A stretch of 5,675 nt of DNA, from the NCBI GenBank assembly GCA_937859825.1, contig CALMAP010000152.1, forward strand, positions 1 to 5,675. Direction: 5' to 3'. The notes below the pieces were generated by a model, which worked only from the letters and a program-made list of their open reading frames with translations, searched no databases and had not been told where the DNA came from. The translations under genes and the position numbers were made by a program. Origin of the DNA: an uncultured Terriglobus sp. Its GTDB lineage: Bacteria > Acidobacteriota > Terriglobia > Terriglobales > Acidobacteriaceae. Of this stretch, positions 1-5,675 are shown one piece after another; the stretch's first letter is position 1; the number at the start of each line of letters is the position of its first letter.

Positions 1-1312
1 CCGGATCGAGCATTTCACTAAACGCCCTGTTTGCAACGCGGATGACGCGTTCCGAGTTCAGCATGATGACGCCACTCGGAACCGTCTGGAGCATCGTCTC
101 CAGTTCCTGCCGGCGCATGTCAAGCGCGGTATTCGCGTGCAGCACCTGAACCGTGGACTGCTCCACCATCTGGCGACTTCGTTCCAGCTCGGTTGCCATG
201 GAGTTGAAGACCTGGGTCAATTCCCCAAGCTCTTCTGTTGCCGCACGGTTCACGCGAAGCGTGTAGTTGCCCTGCGAAACAGCATTCATTGCGTCGGCCA
301 GCGCCTCAACGGGCCTTGTAACCAGCCGCGAAAGATGCAGCGCCAGCCAGAGCGCGCACAGCAGAGCAACCGCCGTGATGATCAACATGAAAACCATGTA
401 CGTCGAACGAATTTGCCGCCGAAGGCTAAACAGCTTCCAGTACTGGTTGCCATCCTGCCGCAGTCTTGCCAGATTTGCGCTCAGACCTTCGGGCAAAGGG
501 AGCGCCACGACCACGATCTCATTCTGACGAAGGAATGCAGAACCGACCACATACTCATTGCCGCCGACCGAAAGAATGGGCTCGTCCAGATCACGGGCAG
601 CATGTAAGGTAAGCGCATCCAGCGTGCCAGAGAGTGGCTTTACCGGATGCGTCGAGATGGCCGAAACGCCAGGTTGAGGTTCCCACGAACGGCCAATCAG
701 TTGAGCCTGTTTGGAGTTCGGGAGATGAAACCTGTGTACTACCTGCTCACTGCGGTACAGCAGCAGGAACCCACCCTGCAGTGTCGTCTCATGCGTTTCA
801 AGCTCGTGTTGGACGAATGCCGTGCCCGGCGAACCATGTTGGGATAAAGCTGCGGCCACGCTTGCCGCTTCAGCATGTGCGTTCGCCGAGATATACCGCG
901 TGAGTTCAATGCCGATGCGCGCGCTGTCGTCCCGCAGTTCTCCGGCGGGCTGAGAAAACCAGCGGTCTACGGCGCGGTTCAGCAGCAGATAGCTGAAGCC
1001 GAACATACAGGTGATCGGCATCAGTGAGATGAGTACGGCACCCCAAAGCATGCGGGTTCGCAGCCGCTCACCAAGGACCCTGCTGCGCTGATTGGCATAC
1101 TGCTTCAGCGCGTTGCGCACAATGAGCAACAAAGCTGACAAGAACAGCAGAAAGCCGACGGCAACGGCAAAGGTGAAGAGAAAAATCTCGCCAGTGGTTG
1201 AGGGATTCAGGAAGGACAATCGAAAGGCATTCAGCGCTGCCAGAGGCAGAAAGAGCAGGAGCATCACGCCGAACGAGATCAACAGGCCTTTGCGGTATCC
1301 CCGTTCGCTCAT
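1..1312 (-). CDS. NtrY-like membrane sensor histidine kinase, N-terminal 437 residues (partial, runs off left edge)
   Basis: The frame is open from ATG at 1312 to the window edge. Visible layout: TM1 about residues 9-29, TM2 about 43-64, TM3 about 89-112, a roughly 190-residue extracytoplasmic region (113-304), and TM4 about 305-328. A HAMP linker follows at about 327-380 (VTRPVEALADAM, then ELGELTQVFNSMATELE). A helical stretch leads into the start of a PAS domain from about 402 (LQTVPSGVIMLNSERVIRVA). Three N-terminal TMs, a large sensor loop, then TM-HAMP-PAS is the layout of NtrY-type nitrogen-regulation kinases. The HisKA and HATPase domains expected next lie outside the window, so kinase activity is inferred. 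It would autophosphorylate at the inner membrane and pass phosphate to a response regulator not seen here. It starts 15 nt after the ald stop, with a good ribosome binding site, so an ald operon is likely. The ligand is unknown. It could also be another HAMP-PAS kinase. Confidence 0.85.
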   Translation of the reverse strand, partial: MSERGYRKGLLISFGVMLLLFLPLAALNAFRLSFLNPSTTGEIFLFTFAVAVGFLLFLSALLLIVRNALKQYANQRSRVLGERLRTRMLWGAVLISLMPITCMFGFSYLLLNRAVDRWFSQPAGELRDDSARIGIELTRYISANAHAEAASVAAALSQHGSPGTAFVQHELETHETTLQGGFLLLYRSEQVVHRFHLPNSKQAQLIGRSWEPQPGVSAISTHPVKPLSGTLDALTLHAARDLDEPILSVGGNEYVVGSAFLRQNEIVVVALPLPEGLSANLARLRQDGNQYWKLFSLRRQIRSTYMVFMLIITAVALLCALWLALHLSRLVTRPVEALADAMNAVSQGNYTLRVNRAATEELGELTQVFNSMATELERSRQMVEQSTVQVLHANTALDMRRQELETMLQTVPSGVIMLNSERVIRVANRAFSEMLDP

Positions 1313-1316
1313 GATG

Positions 1317-1324
1317 CTCCTTTC
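1317..1324 (-). promoter_or_regulatory. Ribosome binding site of the sensor kinase gene
   Basis: On the minus strand GAAAGGAG lies 4 nt before the ATG at 1312, inside the 15-nt gap after the ald TAA. It fixes the start of the kinase gene and shows that translation re-initiates independently just behind ald. There is no room for a terminator between the two genes. Confidence 0.7.
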
Positions 1325-1327
1325 GAT

Positions 1328-2443
1328 TTAGCCGAGTACTTCCGTGATTGGCTTCCACTCCCGGCTCTGCGACTCGGCTACGGCCTCGTAGGTAAGTGTG
1401 CCTCGATAGGTATTTACACCTTCCGCAATGCCGCAGTTTGCCCGGATAGCCGCCTCGGCACCATTGTTGGCGAGCCGTAGGACATAGGGGAAAGTCGCGT
1501 TTGTCAGCGCAAGAGTCGAAGTATTGGGAACCGCCGCCGGCATGTTCGTCACGCAATAATGAACGACGCCGTCCACCACGTAGGAAGGATCGCTGTGCGT
1601 GGTCGGCCTTGCGGTTTCAATGCATCCGCCCTGGTCAATCGCAACGTCCACAATGACAGCGCCCTTCTTCATTCCAGCAACCATCGCAGCCGTGACCAGT
1701 TTGGGTGCGGAGTGCCCCGGAATCAGCACACCGCCAACCAGAAGGTCAGCTTCAGCCGCGGCTTCGCTGATGTTGTAGCTGTTGGAGGCAAGCGTCTGCA
1801 CCTGGCCTGAGAAGATGTCGTCGATCTCACGCAGGCGATTCAGGTTCAGGTCGATCATCGTCACTCTTGCACCCATCCCGAGTGCCATCTTGGCCGCATT
1901 TGTGCCCACGATGCCGCCACCCAGGATGACGACGTTGCCGGGCAGCACTCCGGGCACACCTCCAAGGAGGACACCGCGTCCGCCGTGTTCTTTCTGCAGG
2001 TAGGCCGCGCCCATCTGAACGCTCAGGCGGCCGGCCACTTCGCTCATCGGGGTCAGCAAGGGCAACGTTCCCTGCGCATCACGCACGGTTTCATACGCAA
2101 TGCCGGTAACCCCTTTCGACAGCAGCGCATCGGTAAGATCTTTGACCGGAGCAAGGTGCAGGTAGGTGAACAGGACCAATCCGTCACGAAAATATCCGTA
2201 CTCTTTCGCGACCGGCTCTTTGACTTTGACCACCATGTCCGCCAGACGCCAAACGTCATACGCACCGCCAACGATCTCGGCTCCGGCGTTCTGGTACTCG
2301 TCATCCGGAAACGCGGACAGGTCACCGGCACCGGTCTGCACCAGCACCTTGTGCCCGGCTTCGACCAGGGCTCGCGCGCCCGCAGGCGTAACGCCTACAC
2401 GGCTCTCATGGTCTTTGATCTCCTTGGGAACTCCAATAATCAT
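1328..2443 (-). CDS. ald: Alanine dehydrogenase (NAD-dependent)
   Basis: A 371-residue cytoplasmic enzyme catalysing reversible oxidative deamination of L-alanine to pyruvate and ammonium with NAD. It links amino-acid use to carbon and nitrogen supply. The length matches the family (about 370). Catalytic and substrate residues known from the Mycobacterium tuberculosis enzyme fall at identical positions: R15 (HESRVGV), K75 (KVKEP), H96 (TYLHLAP) and D270 (VAIDQGG). The Rossmann glycine motif GGGIVGTNAA is at 175-184, and the NAD-ribose acidic residue D198 is in MIDLN. The frame extends 13 codons upstream to an ATG at 2482, but that stretch (TKGGTIKKKGEG) is not family-like. The chosen ATG at 2443 gives the canonical MIIGVPKE start and has a ribosome binding site. 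It is divergent from mreB and followed 15 nt later by a sensor kinase gene, probably in one transcript. The family loop usually read as GAKAP is GHSAP here (243-247), away from the catalytic residues. Confidence 0.97.
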   Translation of the reverse strand: MIIGVPKEIKDHESRVGVTPAGARALVEAGHKVLVQTGAGDLSAFPDDEYQNAGAEIVGGAYDVWRLADMVVKVKEPVAKEYGYFRDGLVLFTYLHLAPVKDLTDALLSKGVTGIAYETVRDAQGTLPLLTPMSEVAGRLSVQMGAAYLQKEHGGRGVLLGGVPGVLPGNVVILGGGIVGTNAAKMALGMGARVTMIDLNLNRLREIDDIFSGQVQTLASNSYNISEAAAEADLLVGGVLIPGHSAPKLVTAAMVAGMKKGAVIVDVAIDQGGCIETARPTTHSDPSYVVDGVVHYCVTNMPAAVPNTSTLALTNATFPYVLRLANNGAEAAIRANCGIAEGVNTYRGTLTYEAVAESQSREWKPITEVLG

Positions 2444-2447
2444 TCCT

Positions 2448-2455
2448 TCACCTTT
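2448..2455 (-). promoter_or_regulatory. Ribosome binding site that decides the ald start
   Basis: On the minus strand AAAGGTGA sits just before the ATG at 2443, with the AAAGGTG core ending 5 nt from it. The alternative in-frame ATG at 2482 would place this purine-rich stretch inside the coding region, where it reads KKKGEG. That favours the shorter protein. Confidence 0.65.
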
Positions 2456-2534
2456 CTTCTTTATCGTACCGCCCTTAGTCATAGGCGCGACGAGGTGGCA
2501 GCAATGGCGAAAAGTCCTGGGACACCTGTGGGGC

Positions 2535-2540
2535 TACAAT
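2535..2540 (+). promoter_or_regulatory. Candidate -10 element for the mreBCD operon
   Basis: TACAAT matches the sigma-70 -10 consensus TATAAT at five of six positions. It lies 36 nt before the mreB ATG, implying a leader of roughly 30 nt. The region where a -35 box should be (about 2511-2518) reads AAAGTCCT and matches TTGACA poorly, so the call is tentative. Confidence 0.35.
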
Positions 2541-2576
2541 CGTAAGAACGCTTGAAGCAGGACCTGAAGAAGACGC

Positions 2577-3641
2577 ATGCCGCAGAACGACTACAAGGGA
2601 CGCACCTCACGATCGCGCAGCCTGCGCTCGCTTTTTTCGATTTTTTCCAACGACCTGGCCATTGATCTTGGCACCGCCAACACCCTCGTGTTTGCGAGTG
2701 GCAAAGGCATCGTGGTGAACGAGCCTTCGATCATTGCCGTAAACACCGTGACCAAAGAGGTCGAGGCTGTCGGTAAAGAAGCCAAGGAAATGGTAGGGCG
2801 TACCCCTGGCAACATCATCGCAATCCGTCCCATGAAAGATGGTGTGATCGCCGACTTCAAGCAGACGGAAAAGATGCTGAATTACTTCATCCAAAAGGCG
2901 CATAACCGCAAGATGATGGTGCATCCGCGCATCATCATCGGCGTCCCCAGTGAAATTACGCAGGTAGAAAAGCGTGCCGTGGAGGACTCTGCTTACCGGG
3001 CCAAGGCAAGCGAGGTGTACCTGGTAGAGCAGGCGATGGTCGCTGCAATTGGCGCGGGCCTGCCTATTACCGAGCCGGGCGGCAACATGGTCGTGGACAT
3101 CGGCGGCGGCACCACCGACATTGCAGTCATTTCCTTGGCGGGCATCGTCTACTCGCGTTCCGTCCGCATGGCCGGCAATCAGATGGACGAAGCGGTGATG
3201 AACTTCCTGAAGCGTAAGTACAACCTGCTGATCGGCGAGCGTACCGCGGAACAGATCAAGATGGAAATTGGTTCGGCATTTCCGCTGGACAAGCCGCTCA
3301 CCATGGAGATCAAAGGCCGCAATCTGATAGAAGGCGTGCCCAAAACCATTACCATTGATGACTCTGAGATTCGCGAGTCGCTCAGCGAGTGCATTGCCAC
3401 CATCATGAATGCCATCCGCGTGGCCTTGGAACGGACCCCGCCGGAGCTTTCCGCAGACATTTCAGACCGTGGCATCGTGCTTACCGGTGGTGGCGCGTTG
3501 ATCAAAAATCTGGACCGGCGCATTCGTGAGGAGACGGGCCTTCCCGTCTCGATCGCGGACGATCCGCTCGCGTCCGTCGTGCTGGGCACGGGACGCATGC
3601 TTTCGGACTTCGGGCTCCTGCGCAAAATTTCCATCGACTGA
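2577..3641 (+). CDS. mreB: Rod shape-determining protein MreB (bacterial actin homologue)
   Basis: A 354-residue ATP-binding actin-fold protein. It polymerises into membrane-bound filaments on the cytoplasmic face and steers the wall-elongation machinery (MreC, MreD, RodZ, RodA, PBP2). Phosphate-1 motif DLGTANT is at 30-36, phosphate-2 motif DIGGGTTD at 174-181, and the adenosine-contact motif TGGGALI begins at 303. The N terminus before FSNDLAIDLG carries about 18 extra residues, mostly polar and basic (PQNDYKGRTSRSRSLR), so the protein is slightly longer than typical (about 340-347). The RSLFSIF stretch next to it resembles the short amphipathic membrane-binding helix found in Gram-negative MreB. 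ATG at 2577 is chosen because the next in-frame methionine is residue 72, beyond the phosphate-1 motif. Its ribosome binding site is weak (GAAGAAG, 4 nt upstream). It is the first gene of mreBCD, divergent from ald. Confidence 0.98.
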   Translation: MPQNDYKGRTSRSRSLRSLFSIFSNDLAIDLGTANTLVFASGKGIVVNEPSIIAVNTVTKEVEAVGKEAKEMVGRTPGNIIAIRPMKDGVIADFKQTEKMLNYFIQKAHNRKMMVHPRIIIGVPSEITQVEKRAVEDSAYRAKASEVYLVEQAMVAAIGAGLPITEPGGNMVVDIGGGTTDIAVISLAGIVYSRSVRMAGNQMDEAVMNFLKRKYNLLIGERTAEQIKMEIGSAFPLDKPLTMEIKGRNLIEGVPKTITIDDSEIRESLSECIATIMNAIRVALERTPPELSADISDRGIVLTGGGALIKNLDRRIREETGLPVSIADDPLASVVLGTGRMLSDFGLLRKISID

Positions 3642-3657
3642 CCGGCGAATCGCACCC

Positions 3658-4788
3658 ATGGACTCCTTCCTGGCACGGTACAAGGGGCTGTTTGTTCTGC
3701 TCGCTGTCGTGCTGGCCCAGATGATTGGGCTCGCCACACAGATGCGCAGGCCGGACTACCTGTCCCGTGCAGACGGACACAACGTGCGTATTGTCCGTGG
3801 TTGGGCCGCCTACACTATCGTCCCGATAGAAAAGCTACTCTGGCGAACCGGCCAGACCGTACGTGGAACCTGGCACGGCTATATCGATCTGCGACATGTG
3901 CGCCAGCATGACAAAGATCTGCAATACCAGATCGACCAGCTTCGGTTGCAGGCAGCAGGCACCGCCGAGGACGCTCGCCAAGGCCAGCGTCTCCAGCATC
4001 TGCTTGGCTTCAAGCAGGCCTACGTGGGCAAAACCGTTGCGGCACAGGTAATTGGGACGGGAGGCGGTGACCGCTCACACATACTGGTGCTGAACAAGGG
4101 TTCCAAAGACGGCATCGCTCCGGACATGGCAGTCATTACGCCCGACGGCATCGTGGGCAAAATCCGCGACGTCTATCCCGACTCGTCCCAGCTCCTGTTG
4201 ATGAATGACAGCAGTTCCGGCGTTGGAGTCATTCTTACGAATGTGAGAAGCAGGGGCGTACTGCGTGGCACCAGTTCCGGCGCGGTGCAAATCGGCACGC
4301 TGCTGCCCGACGACCGTATCAAGCCCGGCGAAACCGTGGTGACCAGCGGTGGCGATCGCGTCTTTCCGAGAGGACTGAGTGTCGGCACCGTACGCTCGGT
4401 GTCGCTGGATCCGGAGCACCAGCCATACACGTCCATCCTGATTCAGCCTGCAGCCAATCTCGACCGCCTCGAGGAAGTGCTCGTGATCACCGATGTGGCG
4501 CAGCAACTCACACTCGCTCAAACAGCGGATTCCGATGCAGATCCTTCCGCAAGGAAAGCTTCTGAGATCGTTGCGGAGCGCCTGCCCGGCCTCCATACCG
4601 AGACCGTTCAAGACGGCATGAAACCACCGCCCGATCCTGCAAAGAAAGATGCTGCCGCAACCACAACGGTGAAGGCGACACCGACACTGCACCGCGATCA
4701 CTACAGTCCGGGCACGGTACCGAACGCTGCGGAAATGAAACCCGGCGCGAAGCACAACACGGACCAGGCAACGGGAGCACCGAACTGA
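3658..4788 (+). CDS. mreC: Rod shape-determining protein MreC
   Basis: A 376-residue bitopic inner-membrane protein whose periplasmic part scaffolds and activates the elongation wall-synthesis complex (PBP2/RodA). Short cytoplasmic N terminus, one TM at about 10-28 (LFVLLAVVLAQMIGLATQM), an alpha-helical, likely coiled-coil region at about 55-118, and the MreC beta-barrel domain at about 123-279. Family motifs in that domain are LVLNKGSKDGIAPDMAVITP, GIVGKI, SRGVLRGT and VVTSGGDRVFPRGL. Residues 280-376 form a polar tail rich in Ala, Thr, Pro and Lys with no recognised domain, so the protein is longer than a minimal MreC of about 280-300. The start at 3658 gives the normal short N terminus. 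The frame is open further upstream inside mreB, but that stretch is Arg/Ser-rich and not MreC-like. It begins 16 nt after mreB with no clear ribosome binding site, suggesting translational coupling. Confidence 0.96.
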   Translation: MDSFLARYKGLFVLLAVVLAQMIGLATQMRRPDYLSRADGHNVRIVRGWAAYTIVPIEKLLWRTGQTVRGTWHGYIDLRHVRQHDKDLQYQIDQLRLQAAGTAEDARQGQRLQHLLGFKQAYVGKTVAAQVIGTGGGDRSHILVLNKGSKDGIAPDMAVITPDGIVGKIRDVYPDSSQLLLMNDSSSGVGVILTNVRSRGVLRGTSSGAVQIGTLLPDDRIKPGETVVTSGGDRVFPRGLSVGTVRSVSLDPEHQPYTSILIQPAANLDRLEEVLVITDVAQQLTLAQTADSDADPSARKASEIVAERLPGLHTETVQDGMKPPPDPAKKDAAATTTVKATPTLHRDHYSPGTVPNAAEMKPGAKHNTDQATGAPN

Positions 4789-5309
4789 TGCCTCGACACT
4801 TCACGACACGACGCGAACTTGAGCAGCACCACTTTTACCCGGCAGCAACAATCGGCGCACCGCTCCTCGCACTCTTTCTGTCAGCTTATCTACCGAAGCT
4901 GTTTCCAGTCAGCACGATTGTGGACTGGCCGCTGATCGTGGTCGTCTACTTTTACATCGCACGCCGCAACCCCCTTTCCGGAACTCTGACCGGCACCCTT
5001 ACGGGGCTGTTACAGGACACACTCAGCAACGGATACATCGGCGTGAATGGTATCGCCAAGAGCGTGATCGGGTACGTTGGCGCATCCATCGGGCTCAAGC
5101 TCGATGTGGACAACATCCTCACGCGCACCATCTTAAATTTCGCGTTTTCGCTTCTTCACTCCCTGATACTGTTTGTGATCGGCTATGTGCTTCTAGCTTC
5201 CCACGGACCGGGCATGCTGTGGACACACGAACTCATCCGGGCAGTCGTCAATTGCATAGTCGCGCTCCCGGTCTTTCTGCTGCTCGACCTGGCACGTTCT
5301 GACATCTAG
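4788..5309 (+). CDS. mreD: Rod shape-determining protein MreD
   Basis: A 173-residue polytopic inner-membrane protein, the usual family length, that partners MreC in the cell-elongation complex. A soluble N terminus of about 17 residues precedes hydrophobic segments at about 18-36, 43-58, 63-75, 84-103, 114-137 and 149-168. The characteristic motif GTLTGLLQDTLSNGYIGVNG lies at 69-88, corresponding to the G-x-x-x-GLLxD...G..G pattern of MreD. The ATG overlaps the mreC stop by one base (TGATG), and GGGAG at 4773-4777 can serve as ribosome binding site, so it is coupled to mreC. It is the last gene of the operon in this window: the next gene runs in the opposite direction and ends 9 nt after the mreD TAG. 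No mrdA or rodA follows. Confidence 0.93.
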   Translation: MPRHFTTRRELEQHHFYPAATIGAPLLALFLSAYLPKLFPVSTIVDWPLIVVVYFYIARRNPLSGTLTGTLTGLLQDTLSNGYIGVNGIAKSVIGYVGASIGLKLDVDNILTRTILNFAFSLLHSLILFVIGYVLLASHGPGMLWTHELIRAVVNCIVALPVFLLLDLARSDI

Positions 5310-5316
5310 TGGAGCA

Positions 5317-5336
5317 GTTCAGCGACGGGGCTGAAC
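5317..5336. terminator. Possible bidirectional terminator hairpin between mreD and the convergent gene
   Basis: A perfect 7-bp inverted repeat, GTTCAGC (5317-5323) and GCTGAAC (5330-5336), separated by a 6-nt loop, begins 8 nt after the mreD stop. It also spans the stop codon (5321-5319) of the convergent gene. The position suits transcription termination from both sides. Neither strand shows a T-run after the stem, so intrinsic termination is uncertain. It may act with Rho or only as a 3'-end stabilising stem. Confidence 0.4.
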
Positions 5337-5675
5337 GACAGGTCCTACTTTCACTTCGCTCTCTGGCGGTTCCTGCAGCTGCTTCAGAGGCTCCTGTTCG
5401 TGAAGAACGGCTTTGCGATCCGCTTCGCCCAAGGGGGGAAGCTGGTAGACATCCAGGTCACTGTCGCGTAGCACGACCAGGGTCAGGCCATCCGGAGACA
5501 AAGCAAAATTCTGCCCTGCGTGCTGTATGGGATGACTGACTGCACGCATTAATTCAGTGCCACTGCGAAAGTTATAAACACGAACATCCTGCCCACGAAC
5601 ATCCTCCACGCTGACGTGTTCTCCTGCGTCTGCTGGACCGACGAGCATCGTCGTCCGCAGCGCAAAGCGGCCTGC
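5319..5675 (-). CDS. C-terminal end of a probable beta-propeller (WD40-like) protein, partial at right edge
   Basis: The frame is open from the window edge to the TGA at 5321-5319, giving 118 residues. An ATG at 5648 is available, but the frame continues upstream of it (AGRFALRTT), and the protein probably begins outside the window. Two propeller-blade-like stretches are visible: one ends in QDVRVYNFRSGTEL, and another reads NFALSPDGLTLVVLRDSDLD, ending in VYQLPPL. The pattern (hydrophobic)-x-SPDG-x-x-LVV...D-x-V-Y-x-L is typical of WD40/TolB/YncE-type blades. It is followed by a charged, proline-rich tail (EPPESEVKVGPVVQPRR) that ends the protein. The function cannot be named from this end, and localisation is unknown because the N terminus is missing. 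It converges on mreD and belongs to a separate transcription unit. Confidence 0.7.
   Translation of the reverse strand, partial: AGRFALRTTMLVGPADAGEHVSVEDVRGQDVRVYNFRSGTELMRAVSHPIQHAGQNFALSPDGLTLVVLRDSDLDVYQLPPLGEADRKAVLHEQEPLKQLQEPPESEVKVGPVVQPRR

Larger units (their letters stand above)
2444..2576. other. Divergent ald / mreB intergenic region
   Basis: 133 nt between the two divergent starts must hold the promoters of both operons. On the plus strand TACAAT at 2535-2540 is the best -10-like element. On the minus strand TACGAT occurs at 2468-2463 and again at 2544-2539, but neither has a convincing -35 partner, and the first would leave a very short leader for ald. A small inverted repeat GTCC-TG-GGAC lies at 2514-2523, too short to call an operator. 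No riboswitch-like structure was recognised. Confidence 0.6.

Noticed and set aside
137..607. 156-codon open frame on the plus strand opposite the sensor kinase
   Set aside because: Antisense to a continuous frame with TM, HAMP and PAS signatures. The product is Gln/His/Arg-rich and has no domain.
2444..2482. Longer ald start at 2482
   Set aside because: It adds 13 residues not seen in the family, and the purine-rich ribosome binding site lies directly before the ATG at 2443.
1985..2545. 186-codon open frame on the plus strand opposite ald
   Set aside because: Lies almost wholly antisense to ald, whose catalytic residues are all intact. The translation is Arg/Gln/Val-rich with no domain, as expected for a shadow frame in G+C-rich coding DNA.
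3526..3657. Upstream extension of the mreC frame to an ATG inside mreB
   Set aside because: The 44 extra residues are Arg/Ser/Cys-rich and out of frame with mreB coding. MreC normally begins with a short cytoplasmic stretch before its TM, which the ATG at 3658 provides.
3179..3739. 186-codon open frame on the minus strand opposite mreB and the start of mreC
   Set aside because: Spans two well-supported genes in antisense. Its Ser/Arg/Met-rich, low-complexity translation has no recognisable domain.
4075..4755. 226-codon open frame on the minus strand opposite mreC
   Set aside because: Entirely inside mreC in antisense. The Cys/Arg/His-rich product lacks any recognisable domain, while mreC shows clear family motifs.
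5309..5539. 76-codon plus-strand frame starting with GTG at the mreD stop, tempting as a coupled fourth operon gene
   Set aside because: Has no PBP2 or RodA similarity and no domain, and it is overlapped by the minus-strand frame with propeller-type motifs that stays open to the window edge.

Overview
The window carries a conserved chromosomal housekeeping locus. It holds two divergently arranged gene groups and the end of a third, convergent gene. Moderately high G+C, tight packing, an alanine dehydrogenase gene next to a multi-pass NtrY-like sensor kinase, and an MreB with a basic N-terminal extension suggest a Gram-negative, rod-shaped soil-type bacterium. My best guess is Acidobacteriota (Terriglobales, such as Granulicella, Terriglobus or Edaphobacter). 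This is inferred from gene style and order, and there is no rRNA or tRNA marker to confirm it.

Left half, minus strand: ald (alanine dehydrogenase, 2443 to 1328) is followed after 15 nt by a membrane sensor histidine kinase (start 1312). The kinase runs off the left edge inside its PAS domain. Spacing and a strong ribosome binding site suggest co-transcription. The pair would link alanine/pyruvate/ammonium metabolism to a sensor with the NtrY membrane layout.

Middle, 2444-2576: a 133-nt divergent intergenic region. It should hold the promoters of both groups, but only one modest -10-like element (for mreB) can be picked out.

Right half, plus strand: mreB (2577-3641), mreC (3658-4788) and mreD (4788-5309) form a compact operon with a 16-nt gap and a 1-nt overlap. 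MreB is the actin-like filament, MreC the bitopic periplasmic scaffold and MreD the polytopic membrane partner of the rod complex (elongasome), which directs lateral wall synthesis. The usual next genes, the class B PBP2 gene (mrdA) and rodA, do not follow. mreD instead meets a convergent minus-strand gene 9 nt later. Only the C-terminal 118 residues of that gene are in the window, and they look like the last blades of a beta-propeller protein. A 7-bp perfect inverted repeat lies at the convergent junction.

No mobile element, CRISPR array, RNA gene or clearly novel system is visible. The points worth a second look are the ald/sensor-kinase pairing, the shortened mre operon, the long polar tail of MreC and the hairpin at the convergent junction.
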